A stretch of DNA of 64,000 nucleotides, from contig LNDB01000004.1 of assembly GCA_001515265.1 (NCBI GenBank), positions 1-64,000 on the forward strand, written 5' to 3'. The notes under the pieces are model-generated. The model saw nothing but the letters and a program-made list of their open reading frames with translations, made no database searches and was not told where the DNA came from. Position 1 is the stretch's first letter. Every line of letters starts with the position of its first letter. The position numbers were made by a program, and so were the translations under genes. Source of the stretch: Candidatus Dichloromethanomonas elyunquensis. Its GTDB lineage: Bacteria > Bacillota > Desulfitobacteriia > Desulfitobacteriales > Syntrophobotulaceae. This document shows positions 1 to 8,150 of the stretch, one piece after another.

Positions 1-100
1 GTTCGGCCGCAAGCTCATTGACAGTCTTTTCTTCCCGGAGCAGCTCCATCACTACCTGGGCTTTAAATTCTGGTGGGTGATTTCTTCTTTTCTTACTCAT
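1..100 (-). CDS. IS3-family transposase OrfA, N-terminal part
   Basis: The reading frame starts with ATG at 100 and gives a basic N-terminus containing RRNHPPEFK and NELAAE, typical of the helix-turn-helix DNA-binding half of IS3-family OrfA proteins. OrfA binds the element ends and is normally fused to the OrfB integrase by a programmed frameshift. Only about 33 codons are visible before the window ends. A good ribosome-binding site (GGAGA) precedes the ATG, so this copy may still be active, but OrfB cannot be seen. Confidence 0.75.
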   Translation of the reverse strand, partial: MSKKRRNHPPEFKAQVVMELLREEKTVNELAAE

Positions 101-151
101 GTCTCCATTATAACTTAGTTTTTAAATTTCGTGTTTAACTTGTTGGGGTCA
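1..151 (-). mobile_element. IS3-family insertion sequence, partial (runs off left edge)
   Basis: The end of the element seems to lie at position 151, where the minus strand reads TGACCCCAACAAG just after the spo0A coding sequence stops resembling Spo0A. Inside it is a TATAAT directly followed by a GGAGA ribosome-binding site and the ATG of a transposase OrfA. The rest of the element and its other end lie outside the window, so target duplication cannot be checked. IS3 assignment comes from the OrfA N-terminus. Confidence 0.75.
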
Positions 152-249
152 TTATAAAGGGCCATATCCTCCTGACTATTTATATATTCCCTAAGGATTT
201 CTACAAAATCTCTATTATCATCAGCCAACAATACACGAATTAATTCCAT
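115..249 (-). pseudogene. spo0A: spo0A, 5' fragment interrupted by IS3 insertion
   Basis: The ATG at 249 has a strong GGGGGAG ribosome-binding site and opens the frame MELIRVLLADDNR, then EILREYINSQEDM. This is the start of the receiver domain of Spo0A, the sporulation master regulator, with the acidic pocket (DD) of response regulators. Spo0A directly downstream of spoIVB is the standard order in spore formers. After about 30 codons the frame enters the IS3 element end and stops at 115, 44 codons in all. The phosphoacceptor aspartate and the DNA-binding domain are not present in this fragment. The remainder of spo0A may lie beyond the insertion, outside the window. Confidence 0.85.
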
Positions 250-279
250 ACGCTACTCCCCCAAACAAATTGCATCATT

Positions 280-1530
280 TTACCAATTATCCTCAATATT
301 TTCGACAATAGTGAGACAATTCCTTCTCGAAATCTTTAAAAAAAAATTACCGCCCCTTAGGGCGGTTGCAGCTTTATGAATAACACCTGAATCACTTAGC
401 ATTTTTTCTATAGATATTCCGTAACCTCTGGAAGAATCGTTAACAAAGACATGAGTAACAGCTCCGATGATTTTTCCGTCTTGAATAATGGGACTCCCGC
501 TCATTCCCTGAACAATGCCACCGGTTTGCTCCAACAAGATAGGATCCGTTACCCGGATAATCATATCTTTGTTATCATTACGGAATGGCATCAACTTTTC
601 AATTCGAATATCAAACTCTTGAATTTGATTATCTTTTATGACGGTATAGATTTTGGCAGGACCAGTTTGAATTTCGGATTTCCACGCCACGGGAATTGGC
701 GTTTTAAAATAAGGGTTCTCCATCTTTCCTTCCCAAGAACCAAATATTCCACTGCTAAAATTCTTTTCAATTTTTCCTGAAAAGCTGGATTGTAATAAAA
801 ATGTCCCTATCTTTTCTCCCGGGTCTCCTTTTTTACCTTTTTGGATTCCATAAATGGTAGATTCCATTATCTTACCATCACTTAATTCAATCTGCTGATT
901 GGTATCCATATCGACAATCCCGTGACCTAAGGCACCAAAAATTTTTGTTTTTGGATCAATAAATGTCAGTGTTCCGACTCCTGCAGCTTCATCCCGAATA
1001 AATAATCCAATTCTGTTTCTTTTGGTCTCAGAACAATATACGGGGTCAATCTTTTTTTGGAGGATCCGGTCTTTGTGTTTGATTTCCAAGGAAATCGTCT
1101 GCTTTTCTTTACATTTCTTATCAATTTCTTCTGCTACCTGATAATCATTAACAGCTTGAATATTATCTATTTTTAAAATTGTATCCCCAATTTCTATTCC
1201 GGATTCTTTAGCCGGAAATACCTCGTTGCCTTGTTGATTGACAATGGGAGCATAGCCCACAACTAAGACGCCTTTTGTTTGTAACGTTACACCGATGGAA
1301 TGCCCTCCCGGAATAACCGCTATATTTAGTTTATTGACTTCTTTTTCATTGGAAAAAAGACCAAAAAAATTATAGACCGGACGGTTATTATTTAGTTGTA
1401 TTTGACTGAATAAATTTTTTTCGGACAGTAGACTAGAATTGTAATGATTAACCAGTGATTGTTGAATACTAAAGGTAAAAACAAAAAGAAGCCCGATGAG
1501 CATAAGTCTGTTCGACTGCTTTTTTATCAT
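280..1530 (-). CDS. spoIVB: SpoIVB serine peptidase (S55), sporulation signalling
   Basis: SpoIVB is secreted from the forespore into the intermembrane space and in Bacillus cleaves SpoIVFA to release pro-SigK processing. The 416-residue product has an N-terminal membrane anchor (about residues 9-26), a PDZ domain near 85-155 and the S55 peptidase domain with the GHGI histidine (about residue 203) and the GMSGSPI serine motif (about 342-348). The ATG at 1530 follows a GGAGGG site. Length is near the family norm (about 425), but the last 30 or so residues, after EKMLSDSG, are encoded by the terminator hairpin and the spo0A promoter region, so the native stop has probably been lost by a small frameshift. 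Catalytic core appears intact. Context spoIVB-spo0A is canonical. Confidence 0.93.
   Translation of the reverse strand: MIKKQSNRLMLIGLLFVFTFSIQQSLVNHYNSSLLSEKNLFSQIQLNNNRPVYNFFGLFSNEKEVNKLNIAVIPGGHSIGVTLQTKGVLVVGYAPIVNQQGNEVFPAKESGIEIGDTILKIDNIQAVNDYQVAEEIDKKCKEKQTISLEIKHKDRILQKKIDPVYCSETKRNRIGLFIRDEAAGVGTLTFIDPKTKIFGALGHGIVDMDTNQQIELSDGKIMESTIYGIQKGKKGDPGEKIGTFLLQSSFSGKIEKNFSSGIFGSWEGKMENPYFKTPIPVAWKSEIQTGPAKIYTVIKDNQIQEFDIRIEKLMPFRNDNKDMIIRVTDPILLEQTGGIVQGMSGSPIIQDGKIIGAVTHVFVNDSSRGYGISIEKMLSDSGVIHKAATALRGGNFFLKISRRNCLTIVENIEDNW
301..307 (-). promoter_or_regulatory. putative 0A box upstream of spo0A
   Basis: The minus strand reads TTGTCGAAAA, which contains the TGTCGAA core bound by phosphorylated Spo0A. 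It lies 52-58 bases before the spo0A ATG and inside the 3' tail of the spoIVB frame, where spo0A promoters with such boxes are found in Bacillus. An AGGATAATT just downstream resembles a sigma-H -35 element, but a matching -10 is weak. Confidence 0.55.
338..366 (-). terminator. Rho-independent terminator of spoIVB
   Basis: On the minus strand ACCGCCC and GGGCGGT form a 7-bp GC-rich stem with a very short loop, followed by a run of nine T with two A before it. This is a textbook intrinsic terminator. It overlaps the last part of the spoIVB reading frame, which is unusual and is discussed under that gene. Confidence 0.85.
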
Positions 1531-1756
1531 GTTTTTCCCTCCAGCTTTTCAACCTCCTCATCATAAAAAGTAAGATACCCTGCAGGGATTTAAAAAATTT
1601 TTTTTTGATTCTAATAATAAGTTCTCCATAAATGAACGGCTTCATCCTGTGAAATGTTTTCTAAAATTTTATAAATGGGCGCACAGTTTATTATTAGCTC
1701 ACTTCCATATTTTACCAAACATATTATAATGCAAAAAATGAAAGTGAGTCATGATT

Positions 1757-2371
1757 ATGTCCTTGTATCTAGCACTTGGGGATTCTATCACTACCGGCTA
1801 CGGTGTCGGCTACCGGTACGCTTTTGCGTCATTGTTTTATCAAAAATTCGCAGCGGTGTATCCCGGTATGGTCTACTGCAACCTAGCCGTCAACGGACAA
1901 ACCACTGGAGAATTGAGCCGACTTTTATCAAACGCCGAATTAGTTTTTTTACTCAAACAGTCTTCGATGATTACCATCACAATCGGCTCTAATGATTTAT
2001 TGCAGGCCCTGCCTTTTATTTTATCGGGATCCCGTAACCAACAGAAAGTCATTCTCCGAGAAACAGCCGGAAACATCAATTTAATCGGTCAAGAAATTCG
2101 CCGGATAAATAAAGATGCAGTTATTAAAATTGCTGCGATCTATAACCCGCTTCCCGGCGGAAGATTTGCAGCGTATTCTGATCAAAGCCAAAACCTTATT
2201 GGTCCGCTAAACGCTCACCTTGCCCGCTGGGTCAAAAAATACTGGGCAGAACTGATTCCCCTTGATCAAATCTTCAAAGGGCAAAAGAGGTATCTTTTAA
2301 ATCCGGATCAAATACATCCAAACCGCCTTGGACACTTGCTCATTGCCCAAGCATTTTCAGAAAATCTTTAG
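1757..2371 (+). CDS. GDSL/SGNH-family esterase or lipase
   Basis: The product carries the SGNH hydrolase blocks: GDSITTG with the nucleophile serine at the N-terminus, GSNDL in the middle and DQIHPN with the catalytic Asp/His near the C-terminus. Such enzymes deacylate lipids, acyl-proteins or carbohydrate esters; the substrate here is unknown. No signal peptide is seen, so it is probably cytosolic. An ATG also occurs at 1751, but AAGTGAG sits at a proper distance from the ATG at 1757, giving 204 residues. It is one of the few plus-strand genes and converges on recN, overlapping its stop by four bases. Confidence 0.85.
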   Translation: MSLYLALGDSITTGYGVGYRYAFASLFYQKFAAVYPGMVYCNLAVNGQTTGELSRLLSNAELVFLLKQSSMITITIGSNDLLQALPFILSGSRNQQKVILRETAGNINLIGQEIRRINKDAVIKIAAIYNPLPGGRFAAYSDQSQNLIGPLNAHLARWVKKYWAELIPLDQIFKGQKRYLLNPDQIHPNRLGHLLIAQAFSENL

Positions 2372-4044
2372 AAAACGGATTTTTTCCGCCACAGTTCTTG
2401 GGCAAGCGCGAAAGCCATATTTTCGCCGCCAAGCATCCTCGCCAGTTCCTGAACTCTTTCTTTCTCACTTAATTTTTGGACTTGCGTAAGCGTCCTGTCT
2501 GAAACCACGACTTTGTTAATTCCGAAATGAGTCTCGGCAAAAGCTGCCACAGGAGCAGAGTGCGTAATACATAAAACTTGTTTGTTTTCAGAAATTCGCT
2601 CCAGCTTTTCCGCGACTTTCTGAATGGTACGCCCCCCGACTCCGCTGTCAACTTCGTCAAAAATGAAAGTATCGACTGTCTCGATCTTAGATAGCAGGCT
2701 TTTAAATGCCAGCATTAATCTGGCCATTTCCCCGCCTGAAACGACCTTGGCAAGAGGTTTCGGCGGTTCGCCTACATTTGCTGAAAAATAGAATTCGATT
2801 TGTTCTGCTCCATCAGAGGAAGGTTCGGTTACCGGAATAAAAATGATCTCAACGCGGGCTTCATTCAGTCCCAAATCATGTAATTCCAAGGCGAGGCTCT
2901 TCTCTATTTTTTCAGCCTGCATACCCCTCTTCAAGCTTAATTCTTCAGCCAAATTATTATATGCGGCAAGGGTGTCCTTTTTCTCCCGCTTGATATTCTC
3001 CTTTTCTTCCTGAAGATGAGAGATTTCATCCAGTTCTGCTTCCATTTCGGCTTTTTTGGGGAGAACAGCCTCAATATCATAAGCATATTTTTTTAATTTA
3101 TGAAGTTCTACCAGACGGGATTCAATTTCATCCAGCCTTCCCGGCTGGAATTCCAGCCGTTCTTTATAAAATCTCAATTTATCAATAAAGTCTTCCAGAC
3201 TATAATAAATACTTTCTAATTCTTTACTGAGGTCATCACTTTCGGGATCCAGCGTACTCAGTTCTTCCATATTTCTGGTAGCCGCTCCGATCTGGTCAAA
3301 AGCAGACATGCCGGCCATGCTGTCTGAACCGTTAAATAACTCTTCGTACGATTCATTAACCAGATGAACGATCTTTTCCGCATTCTGCAAAAATTTCTTT
3401 TCTTTTTCCAAAGCCATGTCTTCTCCGGGAATCGGGGCTATCTTTTCTATTTCCGCAATCTGGTAACGCAGGATTTCTTCTCTTCTCTCCCGGTCTCTTT
3501 CCGTGCGGAGAATTTCACGCTCCCTGGATAAAATGTTCCGATAATCCATCGCTGCTTCACGGACTTTTCCGAGTAGTTGTAAATGCTCTTCTCCGCCAAA
3601 CCGGTCCAATAATTCCTTATGTGTTTCGGTCACCAGCAAGGATTGATGTTCCAGCTGTCCGTGAATATCAATCAGTCCTTCACAAAAGGTGCGGTACAGA
3701 GATAAAGGTACTGTTCTTCCCTGTACGCGGCACAGGTTTCTTCCGGAATCATTGATTTCCCGGTAAAGAAACAACATGTTATCTTCGAGGGGATACCCTT
3801 CTTCTTCCAGAAAATTAACGATGTGCTGCGGAAGGTTGGAGAAAATCCCTTCAACACTGGCTTTATCCTTGCCATGCCGGATAAATTCGTTATTTGCCCG
3901 GCCCCCGAGAAGAAGACCGAGGGCATCGACAAGCATAGATTTACCTGCTCCGGTTTCACCGGTAAACACCGTAAGCCCCCGCCCCAAGTCCAATTGGACT
4001 TCTCCCATGAGGCCAAAATCTTGAATCCGCAATTCTACCAGCAT
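2368..4044 (-). CDS. recN: DNA repair protein RecN
   Basis: RecN is an SMC-like ATPase recruited early to double-strand breaks. The 558-residue product shows the Walker A GETGAGKS near residue 35, a long coiled-coil middle part, the ABC signature VSGGEMARLM and Walker B TFIFDEVDSGVGG near the C-terminus, followed by the ITHSAPVAA switch. Length matches the family. The frame is open from a TTG at 4062, but GGAGGAGG lies six bases before the ATG at 4044, so that start is chosen. The order argR-recN-spoIVB is conserved in Firmicutes. A structured 80-base leader precedes it. Confidence 0.95.
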   Translation of the reverse strand: MLVELRIQDFGLMGEVQLDLGRGLTVFTGETGAGKSMLVDALGLLLGGRANNEFIRHGKDKASVEGIFSNLPQHIVNFLEEEGYPLEDNMLFLYREINDSGRNLCRVQGRTVPLSLYRTFCEGLIDIHGQLEHQSLLVTETHKELLDRFGGEEHLQLLGKVREAAMDYRNILSREREILRTERDRERREEILRYQIAEIEKIAPIPGEDMALEKEKKFLQNAEKIVHLVNESYEELFNGSDSMAGMSAFDQIGAATRNMEELSTLDPESDDLSKELESIYYSLEDFIDKLRFYKERLEFQPGRLDEIESRLVELHKLKKYAYDIEAVLPKKAEMEAELDEISHLQEEKENIKREKKDTLAAYNNLAEELSLKRGMQAEKIEKSLALELHDLGLNEARVEIIFIPVTEPSSDGAEQIEFYFSANVGEPPKPLAKVVSGGEMARLMLAFKSLLSKIETVDTFIFDEVDSGVGGRTIQKVAEKLERISENKQVLCITHSAPVAAFAETHFGINKVVVSDRTLTQVQKLSEKERVQELARMLGGENMAFALAQELWRKKSVF

Positions 4045-4072
4045 TTTTTTCCTCCTCCGCAACTTTCTGGGT

Positions 4073-4121
4073 GACTAACCCCAGATTAGTCTCTGTAATG
4101 GACAGACAGCATTACAGAGAC
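4073..4121 (-). promoter_or_regulatory. two overlapping inverted repeats in the argR-recN gap
   Basis: GTCTCTGTAATG at 4089-4100 pairs perfectly with CATTACAGAGAC at 4110-4121 (12 bp, 9-base loop). A second pair, GACTAA at 4073-4078 and TTAGTC at 4086-4091, shares the GTC at 4089-4091, so the two hairpins are partly exclusive in RNA. No T-run follows, so a plain terminator is unlikely. It could be a recN leader element or a protein-binding site. Confidence 0.5.
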
Positions 4122-4145
4122 ATGGCGTTATCCACCCATAGAAAT

Positions 4146-4595
4146 TTATAACATTTCTGAAATTCTGAGAAGTATGGTCTTGACCTTATCCTTGGATTTT
4201 ACCAACAGAAATATTGTATCATCTCCAGCTACTGTACCGATAACTTCCCGCCAGCCGGCACTGTCCAAAAGTGAAGCAAGTGCCTGGGCATTACCGGGAA
4301 TAGTCTTTACAACAATGATATTCTCACTATCATCGTAAGATACGACTGATTCTCTGCACATCCGCTTCAGTCTTTCCTGATAGCTTACCGGATGAAGTTC
4401 GCTCCGGACCGCATAACGGTATTCGTCACCCTGTCCCGGAACCTTAACTAATCCCATTTCCTTAATATCCCTGGAAATCGTGGCCTGGGTAACAGGAAAA
4501 CCATTTTCCAGAAGCTTTTGGGCTAACTCTTCCTGGGTGCGAACGGTCTCATTGGCAATCAGTTCCTGAATTTTTTTCTGTCGGCGGGTTTTCAT
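4146..4595 (-). CDS. argR: arginine repressor ArgR/AhrC
   Basis: The 149-residue product has the winged helix of ArgR at the N-terminus (VTQATISRDIKEMGL, about residues 35-49) and the C-terminal oligomerisation and arginine-binding domain (VIGTVAGDDTIFLL, about 118-131). It would bind ARG boxes as an arginine-dependent hexamer and control arginine synthesis and degradation. CAGGAGG precedes the ATG. Location upstream of recN is conserved in the phylum. No arginine genes are in this window, so its targets are elsewhere. Confidence 0.95.
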   Translation of the reverse strand: MKTRRQKKIQELIANETVRTQEELAQKLLENGFPVTQATISRDIKEMGLVKVPGQGDEYRYAVRSELHPVSYQERLKRMCRESVVSYDDSENIIVVKTIPGNAQALASLLDSAGWREVIGTVAGDDTIFLLVKSKDKVKTILLRISEML

Positions 4596-4628
4596 CGGAT
4601 ATCCTCCTGTTTTTTCGACTCTAAAATT

Positions 4629-5444
4629 CTATTCATGCCAGCGATCCCTTAGCTTTTCCCGAACAACTTTGGGAAAACTTCTGCCTCCGATTCGGATAAA
4701 CTTTGCTTTAATCGGAGACGTTAAGATTCTGATTGATTCTCCAGGATTCATCATAATAATCTGCTTTCCGTCAAAAGTAACCCTGCAGGTATTGCCTCTT
4801 GTTAAAATAACATCTATTTTTTCATTGTGGGAAACGACCATAGGGCGGGAAGACAAGGCATGTGCCGCTAAAGGAGTAATCAGTATGGCTTGGACATCAG
4901 GACTGACGATAGGCCCCCCTGCTGAAAGGGAGTATGCGGTAGACCCCGTTGGCGTAGCAATAATCAACCCATCGGACGGGGGGCTTGCAATCTGTTCCCC
5001 GGAAAGTTTTACCTGCAGGGTGACAAGAGCATCCATACTTTCCCTTAAAAAAACAACATCATTTAAAACCAGAAACTCTTGTTTTTTATCAGATCTGTTA
5101 AGAAATGCAATTAACATCAGCCGTTCTTCAATCGTATACTCTTTGCGTAAAACTTTTTTCAGTGCGCTATAAATCTCGCCCCGCTCCACTTCGCATAAAA
5201 AACCCAACCGTCCATAGTTCACTCCAAGAACGGGAATATTATCGGGAGCTGCTTCCCTCGCTGCCTCCAGAACCGTTCCGTCCCCGCCTAAAGAGAGGAT
5301 AAAGTCTACGTCAGGTGTCCTGTCTTCAGCCCAATCCGTAATCGGTTCCCATCCCTGAGACTGAAACCAATTAATCAACTGGGGAGTCAGACTTTCCGTA
5401 TCTATTTTGGATCGATTCACCCATAACCCTACTTTATTTCCCAT
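4629..5444 (-). CDS. nadK: NAD kinase
   Basis: NadK phosphorylates NAD to NADP in the cytosol. The 271-residue protein contains the LGGDGTVLEA motif (GGDG, about residues 53-56) that binds the nucleotide and the conserved ATPTGSTAYSLSAGGPI segment in the middle. Length fits the family. It sits 5 bases after tlyA and before argR, in the conserved dxs-tlyA-nadK-argR-recN run, and is probably cotranscribed with them. Confidence 0.95.
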   Translation of the reverse strand: MGNKVGLWVNRSKIDTESLTPQLINWFQSQGWEPITDWAEDRTPDVDFILSLGGDGTVLEAAREAAPDNIPVLGVNYGRLGFLCEVERGEIYSALKKVLRKEYTIEERLMLIAFLNRSDKKQEFLVLNDVVFLRESMDALVTLQVKLSGEQIASPPSDGLIIATPTGSTAYSLSAGGPIVSPDVQAILITPLAAHALSSRPMVVSHNEKIDVILTRGNTCRVTFDGKQIIMMNPGESIRILTSPIKAKFIRIGGRSFPKVVREKLRDRWHE

Positions 5445-5449
5445 TTATT

Positions 5450-6277
5450 TTACTCCGTTCCTGTCTGTGCTTGCCGGATTAACTCGGCAATCATAGCGTT
5501 CCAATTCAGGGATGGTTCTTCTGAATCAGACTTTTTCAGCCAAACAAGAAATTCAATATTCCCTTCCGGCCCACGGATAGGCGAAAAGCTGAGACCCTTG
5601 ACCTGAAAACCTTGGATAACTGCATTGTGCAAAACATTTTTGATGACACTTGCATGCACTTCGGGATTTTTAACCACACCGTTTTTCCCGACATTCTCCC
5701 GTCCCGCTTCAAATTGGGGTTTGATCAAGGCGAGTACTTCCCCCTGATTCCTCAGAATAGATAACATTGCAGGGAAAATTTTGGTCAAAGAAATAAATGA
5801 TACATCGCACACTACCCAATCTACCATTTCCGGAAGACTCTCCCCGGTTAAAAACCGCGCGTTAGTCCTTTCCAAACAAACCACTCGGGGGTCGCTGCGA
5901 AGTTTCCAGTCCAATTGACCGTACCCGACATCTATGGCATAAACTTTGGCAGCCCCGTTCTGCAGAGAGCAGTCGGTAAAACCTCCGGTTGAGGCACCGA
6001 TATCAGCAATGATTTTATCTTTTAGGTTTAAACCAAATTCTTGTATCGCTTTGGCTAGTTTTAATCCGCCGCGTGAAACAAAAGGATGAAGTTCTCCTTT
6101 GAGGGTAATCCTTCTGTCTTCCTCAACCATCATTCCAGGTTTATCAAGCCGCTCATGTTCATGGAAAACTTTTCCCGCCATGATCAGAGATTTTGCTTTT
6201 TCCCGGCTTTCAACCATTCCTTTTTCTACAAGAAGAAGATCCAGTCTTATTTTCCTTGTCATATCCTTTTCATTCAC
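5450..6277 (-). CDS. tlyA: TlyA-family rRNA 2'-O-methyltransferase (S4 and FtsJ domains)
   Basis: An N-terminal S4 RNA-binding domain (about residues 9-70) is followed by an FtsJ-like Rossmann methyltransferase with the SAM motif DIGASTGGFTDC (about 93-104). Characterised TlyA proteins methylate ribose in 16S and 23S rRNA; some family members are called hemolysins. The start at 6277 has an imperfect GCGGTG ribosome-binding site and an ATG at 6262 is an alternative. It lies between dxs and nadK with only a few bases on either side, so translation is probably coupled. Confidence 0.9.
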   Translation of the reverse strand: MNEKDMTRKIRLDLLLVEKGMVESREKAKSLIMAGKVFHEHERLDKPGMMVEEDRRITLKGELHPFVSRGGLKLAKAIQEFGLNLKDKIIADIGASTGGFTDCSLQNGAAKVYAIDVGYGQLDWKLRSDPRVVCLERTNARFLTGESLPEMVDWVVCDVSFISLTKIFPAMLSILRNQGEVLALIKPQFEAGRENVGKNGVVKNPEVHASVIKNVLHNAVIQGFQVKGLSFSPIRGPEGNIEFLVWLKKSDSEEPSLNWNAMIAELIRQAQTGTE

Positions 6278-6280
6278 CGC

Positions 6281-8149
6281 TTATCTTTTCATCAGGGCTT
6301 CTGCGACTTCAATAATCTTATAGGGGGAAATCCCGTAGGCTTGATGAAGTTCGGAAATCTCACCGTGTTCAACATAATCAGCATAACCGATTCGATCTAT
6401 TTTTACGTCCGTTAATCTTTCACTTTCCAGGAGCTCAAGGATTGCACTCCCCATCCCTCCGGAAAGAATATGATCTTCCACTGTCACAACTCTCCCTGTT
6501 TTCTTCACCTCGGCCAGAATTAATTCCCGGTCCATGGGGTTGATATACCTTAAATTGACGACCCCGGCCTGAATCCCTTTAATCTGCAATTCCTTTGCAG
6601 CTGTCAAACACATATAGACCACAGGCCCAAAGCCGATCAGGGTAAGATCTTTCCCTTCACAAAGCAGTTCGGCTTTTCCTTTTTCCAAACTTTTGAATTC
6701 TTGATCCATTTTTACCCCAAATCCGGTCGACCGGGGATAACGGACAGCCACAGGATTCTCGAAAGTGAAAGCGGTATAAAGCATGTGTCTTAACTCATTT
6801 TCATCCTTAGGGGCCATGATGGTAAGGTTAGGAATAGCCCTAAAAAAAGAAATATCGAATATGCCATGGTGAGTCGGTCCATCTGTCCCTACAACTCCTG
6901 CCCTATCCACAGCCAATACCACCTTGGCATTCTGCAGGCAAATATCATGCAAAACTTGATCATAAGCCCTTTGATAAAAGGTGGAATACATGGAAATTAC
7001 GGGTTTCATTCCTGCTAAAGCCAAAGCTGCTGTAAACGTAACCGCATGCGGCTCCGCTATGCCGACATCGAAAAACCGGTCAGGAAATAGTTTGCCAAAG
7101 CCGTTCAATCCTGTCCCGCTGCCCATTGCCGCTGTTACAGCAACGATCTTTTCATTTTCTTTGGCCAATTCACAAACCGTATCACCAAAGACTTGGGTAT
7201 AGGTCGGCGGGGCATCTTTCTTGACAATTTCTCCTGTCTTTACGCAAAAAGGCCCTACCCCGTGGAAAATATCAGGGTTTTTACTGGCGGGTTCATATCC
7301 CCTGCCTTTACAGGTTACAACGTGGACGAGCACAGGTCCTTTCTTCATTTTCGCCTGGTTAAATACTTTTTCTAAAGCGGGAACATCATGCCCGTTGATC
7401 GGACCCAGATAAGTAAAACCCAGTTCCTCAAAAAGCATCCCGGGAACCAGAAAGTATTTAATCGAATCCTTCACCTTCCCTACAGCTTTGGCCACGGATG
7501 AACCAATGACCGGTATATTTTTCAGAAAATTTCCCAAGTCTTTTTTCTTCTTATCATAGAACGGGGCCGTTCGTATTTTATTAAGATAAGAGGACATTGC
7601 CCCGACATTTTGCGAGATAAACATCTCGTTGTCATTTAACACCACGATCAAATTTGCATCACTGTTTCCTGCATCATTGAGCGCCTCATAGGCCATACCC
7701 CCGCTCATGGCCCCATCTCCAATGACGGCGATAACATGATAATTCTCTTTAAACATATCTCGCGCTTTGGCAAACCCATATGCCGCAGAAATAGATGTAC
7801 TGGAGTGCCCGGTATCAAAACAGTCATATTCGCTTTCTGTACGCTTAGGGAACCCCGCCAACCCGTGAAATCTCCGAATTGTACGAAATTGTTTTTTTCG
7901 GCTGGTCAAAACCTTATGGACATAACTCTGATGTCCGACATCCCAAACAATTTTGTCTTCCGGGCAATGAAAGACTCTGTGTAAAGCAATCGTTAATTCA
8001 ACCACCCCTAAGTTTGAGGCAAGATGACCCCCGTTGACAGACACAACTTCTATCATTTCCTGCCGGATCTCCTCCGCTAATGCAGTCAGGTCTTCTTGGT
8101 TTAATTCCTTTAGATCTTCAGGAGAATTGATTTTGTCAAGAAGTCCCAA
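6281..8149 (-). CDS. dxs: 1-deoxy-D-xylulose-5-phosphate synthase
   Basis: DXS condenses pyruvate and glyceraldehyde 3-phosphate with thiamine diphosphate, the first step of the MEP isoprenoid pathway. The 622-residue product has the GHSSTSISAAYG segment, the thiamine diphosphate motif GDGAMSGGMAYEALNDAG (about residues 144-161), and the transketolase central and C-terminal domains with DRAGVVGTDGPTHHG. The start is a TTG at 8149 with GGGAGG eight bases upstream. Its clustering with ispA and xseAB is the usual arrangement. Confidence 0.96.
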   Translation of the reverse strand: MGLLDKINSPEDLKELNQEDLTALAEEIRQEMIEVVSVNGGHLASNLGVVELTIALHRVFHCPEDKIVWDVGHQSYVHKVLTSRKKQFRTIRRFHGLAGFPKRTESEYDCFDTGHSSTSISAAYGFAKARDMFKENYHVIAVIGDGAMSGGMAYEALNDAGNSDANLIVVLNDNEMFISQNVGAMSSYLNKIRTAPFYDKKKKDLGNFLKNIPVIGSSVAKAVGKVKDSIKYFLVPGMLFEELGFTYLGPINGHDVPALEKVFNQAKMKKGPVLVHVVTCKGRGYEPASKNPDIFHGVGPFCVKTGEIVKKDAPPTYTQVFGDTVCELAKENEKIVAVTAAMGSGTGLNGFGKLFPDRFFDVGIAEPHAVTFTAALALAGMKPVISMYSTFYQRAYDQVLHDICLQNAKVVLAVDRAGVVGTDGPTHHGIFDISFFRAIPNLTIMAPKDENELRHMLYTAFTFENPVAVRYPRSTGFGVKMDQEFKSLEKGKAELLCEGKDLTLIGFGPVVYMCLTAAKELQIKGIQAGVVNLRYINPMDRELILAEVKKTGRVVTVEDHILSGGMGSAILELLESERLTDVKIDRIGYADYVEHGEISELHQAYGISPYKIIEVAEALMKR

Positions 8150-8150
8150 G

